From Sycon ciliatum (lineage: Eukaryota; Porifera; Calcarea; Leucosolenida; Sycettidae), in assembly GCF_964019385.1 (NCBI RefSeq), contig NC_088643.1, positions 80,958,699-81,022,698 on the forward strand: a stretch of 64,000 nt of DNA, in the 5' to 3' direction. Shown here piece by piece: positions 10,517 to 22,855 of this stretch; within the stretch, counting starts at the first letter, position 1; each line of letters starts with the position of its first letter. A program made the position numbers and the translations under genes. The notes beneath the pieces were generated by a model. It saw only the letters and a list, made by a program, of their open reading frames with translations. It was not told the origin of the DNA and made no database searches.

Positions 10517-11850
10517 ATGTCCAAGGCGTTCGATACGATTAACCGCCTGAAGCTACTGGAGGTGATGTCTGCAATCACCAATCCAGATTGCACATGTCTC
10601 ATCCACCACCTACTCCACAACACAACTATCACTGTTAAGGTTGCAAGTGCCACAGCTGAACCGTTTGAGAGCACTATCGGAACACCACAAGGCGACAGTC
10701 TCAGCCCAGTTCTCTTCATCTGCTATCTGGAGGCTGCACTACAGGAATGCAGAACTCGTCTCGCGCCCCGCCCTGCCGGCGACGCAAGTCTACCACCAGA
10801 GACGGGCTATGCAGATGACATCTCCTATTATTCAACCTGCAGGCTGTGGCTTGAGAACGCTCTGCCTGTAATAGCAGACACACTGCACGATTGGTCATTA
10901 AAAGTAAATCCAGATAAAACAGAGTGGATCCGTGTGTCACCTGAATCCGAGAGCTTGCGGACATCTAGGCAGCTTGGCTCCTGGGGGAGGAATAGGATGT
11001 TCGGCGCAGGATGGAACTTGCCTCTCGCGTGTTTGGCCAGCTGTACGCCCTATGGCTGCGTAGAGATAAAGTAGCGGAGAAGACACGCTTACGCCTGTAC
11101 AACGCTATCGTACTGCCGACATTCCTGTACCGTGAATTGCGAGACCTGGGGATTATCGTCAACAGCAATGGCCAAGGCAGACGCATTCCACCGGCGTCAA
11201 ATGCGATCACTACTTGGAATACGATACCCAGACACAATCTCAAACGACAACCTATACCGCAGAACCAAGAGCAACCCTATATCAGACACAGTTGCATGTA
11301 GGCGACTACGAATGACCGGCCATGGTATGGTATGGTATGGTATTGATTTATTTGAATTCGGTATCTCAACAGTACATTGTACAACTTGGGAAGATCCGAA
11401 TGACATAGATACATAAACATAAAAGTGGAGTAGGTGCTACAGCTGATCATTTTATCGCAGATTGTGGGACTAAACTAATACCAGTATGCAAGTACACAAG
11501 AAATAAAAGCTGAATAAATACGACTGCATGACATTGGAGAAAAGCACCAATTAGAGCAAAACAAAGCGACACATCACTCATGTGCTACGGATGGACACGG
11601 ACACGCCACCGCAAGTAGCCATGAGCGGCTATTTTGACAAGGGCAACAATGCACCTCGTGGACGACAAAGGTTGACACTGGCCACAAGTCTGGTCGCTCA
11701 GCTGAATAAGCTGGGTGTGCCAATGAAGACCATGGAAGACCTTTCCAGGTGCCGACAACAAGCAGCAGACAAGACAGACTGGAAGAAACTGTGCAGCTCG
11801 ACACCCGAAGAGAAATCAGTATCAGCAGCTACTACACCTAGCTGATGATG
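10517..11850 (+). pseudogene. LINE D reverse-transcriptase remnant
   Basis: The frame begins at RT motif A (MSKAFDTINRLKLLEVM), continues with IGTPQGDSLSPVLFICYLEA and GYADDISYYS, and shifts near 10970-11140. It then reads RLRLYNAIVLPTFLYNCETW and DAFHRRQMRSLLGIRYPD. It resumes after an insertion as VLRMDTDTPPQVAM to KTDWKKL near 11790. Two or more frameshifts and the insertion make it dead. The GTPQGDSLSP variant differs from LINEs A and B. Confidence 0.82.
11322..11578 (-). mobile_element. Antisense retro-insertion with (ATACC)n tail in LINE D
   Basis: The LINE D frame stops at ...MTGH and resumes at VLRMD about 257 bp later. The intervening DNA, read on the minus strand, ends in AAATAAATCAATACC followed by several ACCAT units, like the microsatellite-tailed 3' end of a retroelement. 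CAT flanks both sides, a possible short target duplication. Confidence 0.55.
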
Positions 11851-11859
11851 CTCACAAGA

Positions 11860-12724
11860 CAGAAGCGGAAAAAACACTGAATTTCTTTATTTAGTGCTCT
11901 ACTACGCGAAATGTGCTATTATTATTATTATTTATTTTTTTATCGCCGTGGTTGGCAATCACCCACTCTCTTAACATTGGCCGGTGTTTCCACCGAGTCT
12001 TGAGATGTTGTAATAAATATATATAATATGTACAATGTACATTGTAGTATCATGAGGATACATATCATGTAGTAGCCAGTGGCCAATAAACATTAAAAAA
12101 AGACCCCGTGGACATTGGATTTGGAGGCTTGGAGGCTTGGACAAGTGAAACTGGGAGGGAATCTCTCACGGACACTAGCGGCAAGCTGTTTCGACCCCAT
12201 GCTGAGGTCTCATCAGTGGAGCTCGGCCCAGAGTAACGGCTACTAACTGCCCGAACAGACCGCAATGAATTCAAGTGAACAACATTAACCGGACATGTAC
12301 TGCTATTTATTTATATCCATATCCTTATCTCTGGCACATAAGTGACATAACCATGGTAACAATTTACATGCCACTTATTTTTTGTGACTTACTGAGAGTC
12401 GATGTGTCAAGCTTCCCTGCACTAGTCTGTGGTAACGTTAGTGCATGTACATCACGAGCAGCCTTGGGGCGTGAAGAGGGTGCAGAACACACACAGTGGA
12501 GCGTCCAGTATTCATGTACTACTATTCGTGTCCTCTTGAGTCTCCTGTTGTGTGTCGCATGCGCACAGCTACCGGAAGTGATGGCAGGCTCCCTGTGTGC
12601 CCTTCTCAGGGCATCAATTCGTGAGGAGAGCAAGTAAGCAAGTAAGTTTCCCGCGCTTTTCAAGCATGCATCCGTGAGAGCACTTTTCAAGGGCGGGTAC
12701 CGCTCTGAACCGCGCCACTACTGA
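11860..12724. other. No gene; repeat-derived DNA
   Basis: No coding signal that I trust. The stretch CAAGCTGTTTCG...CTCATCAGT near 12182-12222 recurs at about 13873-13912, so both copies probably belong to a dispersed repeat. Confidence 0.45.
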
Positions 12725-13349
12725 CCTGTTTCACTTTTACCGATTGCTAGCAAAGTCCTCGAGAAGCACGTATACAACCAATTAATTGGATAATGGGAAG
12801 CTTGTTGGCGTAGTGCTTGCTGATGTCAAGAAGGCATTCGACAGCGTCCAGTTGCTGTTGAATGAGTTATTTTGATTGTGGGATTGGTGACTCGGTACTT
12901 TAAGTCATATCAGCATGAAAAAGGTTTTTGGTCTCCCTCGCCGTACCCCGACTGTCTTTGTTTTGCGGCACGCTAAGTTATACTCCCTCGAATCTCGTCT
13001 CAACTTGAGGCTTTTTATTTTTTGTTTTCCGCTGTATTCATCAGCTTACAAGTCCTCTTCTTTCCTCAATGTTCACCCTCCAGTCGGCTGCTACTTGCAC
13101 CGAGAGGCGCACTAGAGGGCAATCATTCTCTTCACTTTCTTTCCTCGCTGCTACCACTAGATATGGCATGTTCTCTATTTCTTTCCTTGGCGCTGATAGG
13201 TGGAATTCTCTGCCTGTCTCGTGTCGTCAGGTTGAGCATCTATCCGTTTTTGTTTCGCTCTGTAAAGAGCACTTAGGGTTCCCTGTAACAAGACGGCAAC
13301 GTCTGTAGGGCCTTCCCTATCAAAATAATAAATTCTACTACTACTACTA
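12725..13349 (+). mobile_element. LINE B sister copy, truncated and internally deleted
   Basis: From about 12896 the sequence is nearly identical to LINE B from about 8600 to its 3' end, including the AATAAATT(CTA)n terminus. Upstream, 12725-12890 keeps degenerate RT blocks (PVSLLPIASKVLEKH and VVLADVKKAFDSV), so the middle of the RT was deleted or two fragments were joined. Confidence 0.85.
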
Positions 13350-13350
13350 C

Positions 13351-13380
13351 CAAGAGTACATAAAGGTTTATGTACTCTTG
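13351..13380. repeat. 30-bp palindrome inside the LINE (CTA)n tail
   Basis: CAAGAGTACATAAA and its exact reverse complement flank a central GG. CTA triplets stand on both sides, as if a minimal element had inserted into the LINE tail. The same terminus recurs at 15007, 19115, 31044 and 54953. Confidence 0.85.
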
Positions 13381-13419
13381 CTACTACTACTACTCGGCTC
13401 TGGCATGGTTTAACACCAG

Positions 13420-13525
13420 ATGGCCTGCCACGCGTGCCATGTACGCAGGGTGTTCCGCAGGGGTCTCTGTTTTGGGACCTGTCCTATTCAGCCCCTAGAG
13501 CTCTATGTCCGTGGTCTTCCCGGCC
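13420..13525 (+). pseudogene. LINE RT scrap
   Basis: Translates as PCTQGVPQGSLFWDLSYSA, a decayed GVPQGSVLGPLLF block, followed by CPWSSRPP. Only this block survives. Confidence 0.6.
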
Positions 13526-13689
13526 CCCATGTTGTTGTTGTTGTAGAAGTTTATTTAACGTCGCACCACAAACAGGCTATTTCGCCTCCTTTGATACATG
13601 TGGACGACAGAAGGAATGAGAGAGAGAGGGGGGGGGGGGGACAGAAGTACGGAGAGAGGAAGGGTAGAAATAAAATTTAAGCTTGGAAG

Positions 13690-13890
13690 CTCAGGGCTTT
13701 TTATGCCTTGATGACCTAGACAAAAAAAAGCATAGGGATGTTATAAATTCTTTAAAAAAATCCTCCTTTTTTTAAGATATAACCTGTGATTCGAACCCGC
13801 ACTATCGCGCGCCCTGCATGCATCCCCCGATATACACTTCGCATACATACTAATTCTTCCAATGCTGTAGACAGCAAGCTGTTTCGGCCA
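13690..13890 (-). mobile_element. tRNA-like repeat copy
   Basis: The minus strand carries GGTTCGAATCACAGG (B-box-like) near 13788-13802, next to T-rich and AAAAAGCATAGGGATGTTAT sequence. The same arrangement recurs at about 56390-56590 and 56840-56990. Confidence 0.55.
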
Positions 13891-13917
13891 TAATGGCCTC
13901 ATCAGTACAGCTACGAG

Positions 13918-14035
13918 CTAAATAGGCCGAGCTAAATAGGCCGAGCTACCAGCTACCAGCCATGGAGGCACCACAGCTAAATAGGCCGAGCTAAATAGGC
14001 CGAGCTACCAGCTACCAGCCATGGAGGCACCACAG
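13918..14035. repeat. 59-bp tandem duplication
   Basis: Two identical 59-bp units starting CTAAATAGGCCGAG, each containing CCATGGAGGCACCACAG. Confidence 0.85.
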
Positions 14036-14044
14036 ACATTACTA

Positions 14045-14333
14045 ATTTTTTTTTTTTTTTTTAATTTCGGCCAGTCGGCTTCTATCATTTCGTCTTGGGG
14101 GTTAGACAAGGGGAAGTAGCCATGTCGGGGCGTGAGCCCGCCTTTCGGCACCGGGAGTTGCAGCTCGCTCGACTCGACTCCACTGAGTGCAGAGGACCCA
14201 CACCTAGTACCTTGATCTGGTGAGCTGCGTCGTGGGGATTTTGCAGTCAGATGTGCAACTGCGGGGCTCGAACCCGCGACCTCTCGGGTCGCAGGCAAGT
14301 GCAGTACCCAATGTACTACCAGGGAGCCTTCCA
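14045..14333 (-). mobile_element. tRNA-derived SINE, minus strand
   Basis: On the minus strand the head reads GGCTCCCTGGTAGTACATTG (A-box-like TGGTAGTACATTGG) and GGTTCGAGCCC (perfect B-box consensus), spaced as in a tRNA gene. A body of about 200 bp follows, then an A run (poly-T on plus at 14046-14062). It lacks an intact tRNA cloverleaf beyond the head, so it is a SINE rather than a tRNA gene. Confidence 0.82.
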
Positions 14334-14335
14334 AG

Positions 14336-14595
14336 TTGTTTCACATTGTGATCTTGCATTTGAAAGCCCTATTTGAATATGCATTGTGGCCAGCCGCGCT
14401 AGCCGTCTTTGATGGCACGGTACGGTAGGGGATAGGTACGGGACAGGTACGATCGAGGGTAATACGACACCGTCTCCCGTACCGTACCGTACCATCAAAC
14501 ACAGTACAGCTGGCCACATATACAGCTGCCCACAATATTCAAATAGGGCTTTCAAACGCAAGATAATAACGTGAAGCAACTTGGAAGAATGGGTA
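14336..14595. repeat. Inverted repeat, ~115-bp arms
   Basis: The left arm (14336-14452) and right arm (14475-14590) are reverse complements at roughly 85%. Both contain TTGAAAGCCCTATTTGAATA-type sequence, with ACGGTACGG at the inner end. It looks like two copies of one repeat in opposite orientation. Confidence 0.7.
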
Positions 14596-14699
14596 TGAAT
14601 GCGAAGTGTATGGAGGAATGCATGTAGGGCGATAGTGCGGGTTCGAATCCCAGGATATGCCTGAAAAAAGGAGAATTGACATAACATCTTATGCTTTTT

Positions 14700-14842
14700 T
14701 GCCGTCAGATACGGATAGCGCCAGGCGTGACACAAACAAACAAACAAACACACACACAAATACCAAATTAAAGCCGTGTGGACCCTGGCTAGCGCCAGAC
14801 GTTACTGAAGTAACGTCTTCTGCATAGCTACGGGAATAAAAT
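14700..14842 (+). repeat. Hairpin-ended repeat module, copy 1
   Basis: Contains GCGCCAGGCGTGACACAAAC, an AAAC run, GTGTGGACCCTGGCTAGCGC, then GACGTTAC-TGAA-GTAACGTC (8-bp stem) and GCATAGCTACGGGAATAAA. The same order occurs at 56676 and 57069. Confidence 0.8.
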
Positions 14843-15006
14843 TTAATAAGCAAATTAACCATGACTTGTGTCAACAGTTTCAAAAGAAAGAAAATTTGCT
14901 CAACGCGCATGGTGTCGTAGATCTACTATCGATATCGTAGAGAAAAAAAAAGAGAAAAAAACTATCGTAGACCTACTATATACTATACGGGTAGATTGCA
15001 TAGTAC

Positions 15007-15043
15007 CAAGAGTACATGAAAACCCGGTTTTCATGTACTCTTG
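15007..15043. repeat. 37-bp perfect palindrome
   Basis: Arms of 18 bp, CAAGAGTACATGAAAACC and its complement, around a single central C. Shares the CAAGAGTACAT terminus with four other loci in the window. Confidence 0.85.
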
Positions 15044-15664
15044 ATAGTAATAGTGCATACGCCATGATACGGGTCGGCCGGGAACTCGGGTCGGGGCCGG
15101 GGCCTGGGATATACGGTCAATGTTTTTTTTTATACGGTGAAATAATAATTTGAAGTCACATGATGACGCGCAGCCAGCCATCCGATCCGAGTCGATAATC
15201 CGATGCATCCGTTCCACGATCAGCGGAACTCCGGAAGTCATGCCCTTTCCGGCGTGATTTCATCTCCGGATCTCCTGTATGCAGTATGCATGCAGCCCGG
15301 AGCCACTCCCTGAGTTCCTGTCCCTGACGACAGCAGGAGCTCGAAAAGGAAAGTGCACTCAATTTTTTGTGTGTCTGGTACAATCAGTGAAAGGCGTTGC
15401 AAGTCATGTTGTGGGCTGGTTTGTACGGGACTTCAGGCAATTGTGGTTTTCGCCAACAGACTCTCGTGCTGAAAGTCCCAAGCCACAGTTGTCCTAGGTA
15501 GATCGCCCTTCTCCTACAATGCCTAAATGTGAACTTGCCGAAAGTGTTTTCCTGCCAGGCCACTGAGGAATTCTGCGGCCATTGGCCAAGTCTGTACTTA
15601 CGTCTTCTGATGGATCGATTTTGATTTGGCTGTGATTGTGAGCTTGACACATTCAAGTTACAGC

Positions 15665-15673
15665 ATGTCCAAG
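15665..15673 (+). CDS. Candidate first coding exon (Met-Ser-Lys)
   Basis: ATGTCCAAG followed directly by GTAAGAG, a strong donor, giving phase 0 out, exactly what exons 2a and 2b require. There is no other experimental-type support; an exon further upstream is possible. Confidence 0.45.
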
Positions 15674-16604
15674 GTAAGAGTTGTTAGTACTTGTTGCCAG
15701 ACTGATTCAGTTGGAGAATGATCAATACTCTTCAAGAGAAGTCTCTTCGTGGGTCTGCTGTATGGACTGAGCAAATATGCACGAATTTTCAATTGCGGAC
15801 AGCCTCACACACTCTTTCTCAGCTGTTGGTGCCTGTGAATCACTTCCTAGACAATTTGAACTATGCTAGCAGTCAACATGATTGTAGCTAACATGATTGT
15901 AGTGTCATGTAGCTTGTGCAAGGCAGCACTGTGAGTGTGATAACCAGCACTGCAGGTGCACAGCCATCGCGAGTGGTGTTCATGAGGCGCCATGCCTTTG
16001 TCAGATTCAAAGACGTTGTGGGACTGACTTGTGTCTACAGAGTTCAGTGCACGGTAGCGTTTTGCATTTGGACTGCACAAGTTACTTGCCTGGGATGCCT
16101 TGGCGTTGTGGCAATAAGGAAGTTTCGATGATAGCCAACAGCTCATACGTTTCTCTTTCTGTTTGGTTCTGTAAGGATGGCACAGTCTGAGAATGCAGAA
16201 ATAAGTCAAAAGGGCATCATGTACTGAGTAGTCTCCATTGCAATAGTGCAATGCTGTCTCCAGCAATGAACTCAACTTTCACCTGTGAACATCAAGCACC
16301 AAACAAGCAGGATACACAAACAAACAAACAAGCACGTACACATACATACATGGGCACACACACACACGCACACTCGCACTCACACACACACCATGTACCA
16401 ATGTACGCCCATCGCAAGAGAAGAACGCAAATCTGCCCGCAGATTTTCTCTTATAGCAACGATAGCAGACAAGATCTGAATGAGACAGATCAAGACTAGC
16501 GCCAGGTAACTGCCCAATCCACACAACTTGCGAAGCCATGTGACTTGACCACCAATGCACACCTGGTCTACACCACACGGAGTACATCGGCATAAAACGG
16601 CCAA

Positions 16605-16675
<71 letters not shown>

Positions 16676-16726
16676 TCGCCCACACACATGTGCACACACC
16701 GTGAGCGAGCGGTGTGTGTGCTCTGT

Positions 16727-16806
<80 letters not shown>

Positions 16807-19800
16807 CTATCTCTACTTTTCTGCATATAATTATAATTAGTATGTGTTCGTCTGTATGTGTGTGTGGCTGCAGCAGCCCGTCATCCAGCCTGCATTCGCA
16901 CCGTCATCACATGGTGCACCTACATCATGTATGAATGTGTCATCAGACATCCACAGCCACAAGGAGCGCGATCAACAATGCTCGCCAATGCTGGACTCTA
17001 CCTCAAACTCGCTGCTGAACTCGGCGCCTCTCTTTTGGGGTGTCCAGTTACGGCGACAGCGCTCCATGAATTTGATCAAACAACCACCCCCACAGGAGCC
17101 ACACAGAAAGACTTCACAGGCTGGTTTACGCTTGCAACATCGAGACAGATCTCCAGTTATTTCGGCGGAAAATCGTACAGCAGCCAACTTAGGCGAATTG
17201 ACAGCGACACCAGCAAATGCACCCACGTTAGAATCATCAACAGCAATGCCAGCGAATGCAACAGAATCGGGGCCAGAGGCAGCACCACAAAGCGTTCCTT
17301 CAGCCACATCCGATGACAAAATAGGTATTGGACAGAGCGAACATGCTGAAGCATACCGAGCCAGGATACGTGAGTGGCGGGAGCGGGAGAAACAAGCACT
17401 CGTCAGGAAAGGACGGCCCTTGCGGTGCCCGAGAAGAAGTGCTGAACTCGCGCTGCATCCCAAATCTCTCGGTACTGCTGACAGTGCTCCACCGTCACCC
17501 AGCGTCCAGCATCCTCCATGTGCACTAGCAAAGGACAAGAAACAACACGAGCCTTGGCTGGCATGCGAAGAAGAGGAAATGACCAAAAGTCGGTCTTTAC
17601 CCGTGTCTGTTCAAACCTCTTGGTCTCTGGAGGAGTGTACGGTTAGTGCGTCTGCTACTGTGAAAGCCAGTCCCATCAATAGTCCTGTCAAAGTAAGGTC
17701 ATCACCTGCCAGCAGTGCCGATCCTTCAGCGCCTGCAATTTCTTTCAGGCTTGGTCGATCTTTTGATACAGTGCCATCGTCAACCTGCAGCCGACCGTCG
17801 CCAAAAGCTAGGCCACTGGTGCGCACCCGCTCCAAGTCGATGTCTTTGGGGAAAGAGGCAGATGTATCAGATGAGAAAATGAGCCTGAAGAGTGAGGAAT
17901 CCTCGTCCAGCAACAGATCCCAACGATCACAGTCCGATGATCAATATAGAGCTCTAGAAAGCCTGCAAAGCAAACCGATTTCCAGAGTTAGGAACCGCCT
18001 CAAGCACCTAGTGACTGCTAGTCTGACGTTGAGATTGTTAGAGTCATCTCGAAGCAGAGCATCCAGAGCCTTGTCAGGCAACCCTCCCCCTGAAGGAAGC
18101 AGTTCAAGACGCATATCTGGTGTCGACGAGATGCTCTCGTGCAATCACGCGGGCACGACGCAACTTTATAGTTTGCCAATGTCAAGTCGACCCAACGGCA
18201 GAGCATCCTCTGCATCCAACTCCTGCGACTCGCATCACATACTGCAGAACTTAAAATCGCGGCCGCGGAGCAGCAGTTCATCCGAGGTTACCCACTCCAG
18301 GACACCGAGTATTCCAGTACCTGGCAGCCGCCTAAACACCGCACCGGCAACGCTGGTATCTGACAGTGCTGCTGCTGCTATTAGTAGAGTAGAAATAATG
18401 GGGGCCAGTTTTGACAGCCAAGACGATCCCCTTGCTAACGGTGCCAGCCTGAAAGTGTCACGGAATCGACCCCTCCCTGCTATGGAGGTGGCGAGTGGTG
18501 GAATAAGTCGTAGCGGTACTACTAGTCCCCTGCTTACTCCCACACTAGAGCGATGTCGATTGAGTCAAGTTGATAGCTTATCTGCTAGTGTTGAGAGTAA
18601 TCAGAGCTTGAGGGAGTACACTGCTTCGGACGGCTACTCATCATCATCATCACGGCAGTCTGACAGATCGGCCTTTGACCTTCCAGGAACATCATTGTCC
18701 TCCACATCTCTGCGAGCCCGATGGGTAGAACAAACAAATCTCCGCCACTCTCAGTCAAGTGATCTGGCTTCTCCTCCGGGATTGCACCGCCAAGCTCTTA
18801 TGATAAGTCGCAGTGACTCTTGCGACAATCAGAAGCCTTTAAGGTATGTCTATTTGTCATTTTTATACTGGCCTGGTATCATTACCGACAATAGTACATA
18901 CGATGTAGTCCCCACCCTGAGTGTGCAACTCCTGCATGCAGCACTGCGCCAGCAGAATTTCAAGTTGACAACGTTTTCATGATGCAGTGCACCTTGCAGG
19001 CAAGATTTCCGACGTTTGTACAAAGGTGTCAGCCCACCACACATGTGCTTGCTAGCACTCGTTTGTGCAGGATCAAATGGCGGGGGGGGGGGGGGGGGGA
19101 TGCACTCTTGCTACTAACAAGAGTACACAAACCAGAGTGTGAAACTCTGCATTGGGTTCTGGACAGCGGAAATCGTAGTCTACGGCTTTTCTTCATGAAT
19201 AATGGAAGCTGTAATCTGTGATTGTACTGTTGCACTTCATCAGTTTGATCTGCAATATCAGTTTGTACTGTACACTGCTGTTGAAAAAGGTCTAAGCGAA
19301 GAATTACGCTCCCCCCCCCACCGACGGAGTCACACAGTCTGACACTCTGGTTTAGCACTCTTGTTACTCATCACAGTGTGTAGTCTTTGGATGGCTGAGT
19401 CGGATGATCTTGGTGCAAGGAAGCTGAGATGCTCCCTTCGTCCTATATCCCCAATTGTACTTGTGCATTTCCCCCGAAACTGAGTGAGTGTGTCCTACAA
19501 GATAGGGATTTGTGTCGGAAATGTCACTGAAAGCGCCACTCCGTTCTTATACTTTAGAGGCATGGATGAGTGTGGAACTACCTGGACGTGTAGTCTACTG
19601 GATGCGGAGTCCAATGGTCTTGGTTTGAGGAGGCTTAGATGCAGTGTTTGGCCTTTTTTCCCAATCGAATGCGGTCTCGTACTGATGTGTACACCATTCA
19701 TCTGGTAACTATGCCAGTGCAGTGCACTGTGCAGGCAACAACCCGCAGTACCTTGTATGACTTGAGTGCAGTCATACAGCATCCCATAAAGAGCCCATAA

Positions 19801-22792
19801 TGCCCTGAATGGACTCTTCTGCTTATCCAAAGGGTGTGTGACCATGAAGAGTTCACCATGCACTGCACTTGAGACTGAAGAGTCCATTCAGGGCGGTAAA
19901 GACTCTTTATGGGATGCTGTATGACTGCACTCGAGGCACACAAGGTACTGCGGGTTGTTGCCTGCACAGTGCACTGCACTGGCATAGTAACCAGATGAAT
20001 GGTGTACACATCAGTATGGGGCGGAGTATGAGACCGCGTTTGATTGGGAATAAAGGCCGAATGCTATATCTCAGCCTCCTCAAACCAAGACCATTGGTCT
20101 CAGCGTCCAGAAGACTACACGTTCTGGGAATTTCACTCAGTTCCGGGGAAGTGCGCGGATTCGATTGTGAATATAGAACGAAGGGAGCATCTCAGCTTCG
20201 TCGGACCAAGAGCATTCTACTCAGTACCCAAAAGACTACAAGTAGTGAACTTTTGGTTTTAGACCATACTTTTAATCTGTAGTGCAGCATGTTACTGGTT
20301 GTTGTTTGAAAGTGTGTGCCCATGGTTTAGCAAGTACAGTAGAGATTGCATCCTGCCTATTCCTGTGTTGTGCCTGTTGGTCTTGGCTAAGCTGTCCTTG
20401 TTGCTTGCACTACCAACACCCACTGGCAATGTCTTCTTTCTGCTCTTTTTGTACAGCAACCGGCAGTGGGGAGTGGACGTGAAGTTCACCCGCCGCTGCA
20501 CCTCTTCACAGTCGGAAGATCAATTTGAAATGCTCACTTTGCCAGTGGATAGCGGCAGCAGCAACGCGGTAAAGAGTGACTCTAAGTTTGTTCTTGTATT
20601 AAATCCAAGTCACTACCGGTATCGAGTGCCATGGCATGGGAAACCGTTTTGGAGAAATCACTGCCTAGTAGAGTACTTTGAAAGGGGAGTTGTCGTTTCT
20701 TTCCTCTTCTTTCCTGTTTTGCTTTCTGGCTGTGTCCCGTGAACGTGCCTAATAGGCTATGATGGTGGGGGGGGGGGGGGGGGGATGCATGTACAGCTGA
20801 GTTGATATCGACAGTAATCTCTTTTCTGTGGTGGTGTGGATGTGTGAAAGGGCCTAACGGGACTTTCACACATCCATGTGGATTACACTTTCCCAGCATG
20901 ACATACATGTCTACGCAGTCAAACACATCTTCAAGGAGATTCCCAGTTTTCCCAATTATCCCAACCTTGAGTGTCTCCCCCATTGCGACTTTTTTTTTCA
21001 ACCACTCTCGTTTGTGCTATGCAGGGCGTCAGGCAGGCGTTATCTGGACCAGAAGTTGGCAACCCAGTACGAGTGGCCAGGCTACCAGCTGGACGGGTAC
21101 CTGACCGGCGTACATCGTCATCGTCCAACTACCGTCATCGCACGCGCTCAGGCTCGCCAACAACGCTCATGGAAGAAGTGCAGAGTCGGCGCCGCGTTGG
21201 GCCCAATTCAGCAGAAACCCTGGTGCCGCTAGCGTCTGGCTTCTGGGGTGTCAAGCTAAGACGACGGCGCTCCTCAAGTCACCCTCCTATTGTTCACCTG
21301 GGTAAAGACACTGCTGGATCCGACCTGTCATCTGACCTGCCAACGCACAACAATGCTGCTGCGTCAAGCAGAAGGAGAGGAGATCGAAGTGTGGATAGAT
21401 CTGCTGGCATTTCAGAAGATCACGGGAAAAGAAGCACCAAAAGTATGTATGAACAGACCAAAAGTACGTATGAACAGACCAAAAGTACGTATGAACAGCG
21501 CATGAAGGAGTGGCGTAGACGTGAGAAGCAATTCCTCGTGGAGCAGAAGGAGAAGAAGCTAGAAGTGGAATCTAAAAGACCAATAAAATGTCACTCGGCT
21601 TCGTCGTCCAGGACCAGCTCAATGAAGAAGAGAATCTCTGCACAATCAGGACGTGGCTCCAGGGAGCAGGTTGCCGCCGATGGCTTACGGCCAGTAGATG
21701 GTTTTAACCATCGGCCTCGACATTCTATTGCTGCTATTAAGTCCTTTGATGATCACTCTGACACGGCTCGCTCGCGCTCAAAGTCTTTCTCCGTAACACA
21801 GTCAGCAGGCACTGGGGAAGAGGCTGACTTTCTGGGCTTGACATTTGAGAACAGGAGCTTGTCTAACAGCAGCCTCAGTGAGAAGACCGATTCAGAAGCG
21901 ACTGGCTCTAGAAATATCTCTAAAGTGAAGTCTCGGCTCAGGAGTTTAATCGGAGTTGGCTGGGCATTGCGTAAACAAGAGAATCACAGTAGCACTACTT
22001 CAAACTCCGCTCTTGTTGACAATCAGAAGCGTTCCTCGTCCGGTGACGAGAGGATGTGCTTTGCAGACCGGCGCACATCCGGCGAATCATCTGGAAGTAA
22101 TGGTGTCCGGCCTCAACGCATGTCCCTCGTGAAGAACACACCGACGGCCAGCATTAGCAGTGACCATTCTCTTCACCATCGCATTTCAAGGTAGAGTCTC
22201 GGGGCGAGTGTATTGCCTCCGTTCATAGTAAAGTTCAGTGCATTGCTGTGGTTTTGCAGTGCAATGCAGTAGCTGTACAGTACAGTACAGTGCAGTGCAG
22301 TGGGACTGGTAGTGGGGAGAACGCCATGTGTAGGACTCGTCCCTGCACTGGTCCTAAATACATGTGCATGCAGTATACTGTGTAATCGTACACTAAACCT
22401 AAGGGGAGGGGAAAGATATGATGTTGCACACTACTGCATGATATGTTCATTCTTCAACAGTACATTTATGTATGAGTATACGTGATGAGTGCAGTGCGAG
22501 TGCCGTAGTCCGAACACCTGGCCATACTTCACACAATGCAAGTACACATGGTGGTGCTTTGTATAATTTCAACACTGCCCAGCCTGGTATGTGTAGAGCT
22601 AGAGCTACACAATACAGTGTATTGTTGTATGGGTTGTGGCGGTCCAGCAAATTTGAAGCACCGGCGCCTGCATCTATTGTATGAGGCGTCAATTTTCTGA
22701 CTGCCAGTTGGTCACAATCATCAACACTGCATTGAAAGTATGTGACGTGTGCCCATGCGTACTAAGTTGTGTCCTAACATGTGTGCATCGAC

Positions 22793-22855
<63 letters not shown>

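Larger units (their letters stand above)
18844..21024 (+). other. Intron separating the duplicated exons
   Basis: 2181 bp between exons 2a and 2b. It holds poly-G tracts (about 19080-19099 and 20766-20784), a small TIR element (19115-19372) and a large foldback (about 19383-20250). Confidence 0.7.

Noticed and set aside
14264..14333. Functional tRNA gene on minus strand
   Set aside because: A and B boxes are present, but the sequence continues into a SINE body with a poly-A end, so it is a tRNA-derived SINE head.
16844..16873. ATG start for the large exon 2a
   Set aside because: It lies in the GT-rich intron end before a good CAGCAG acceptor; exon 2b has the same arrangement at its own acceptor.
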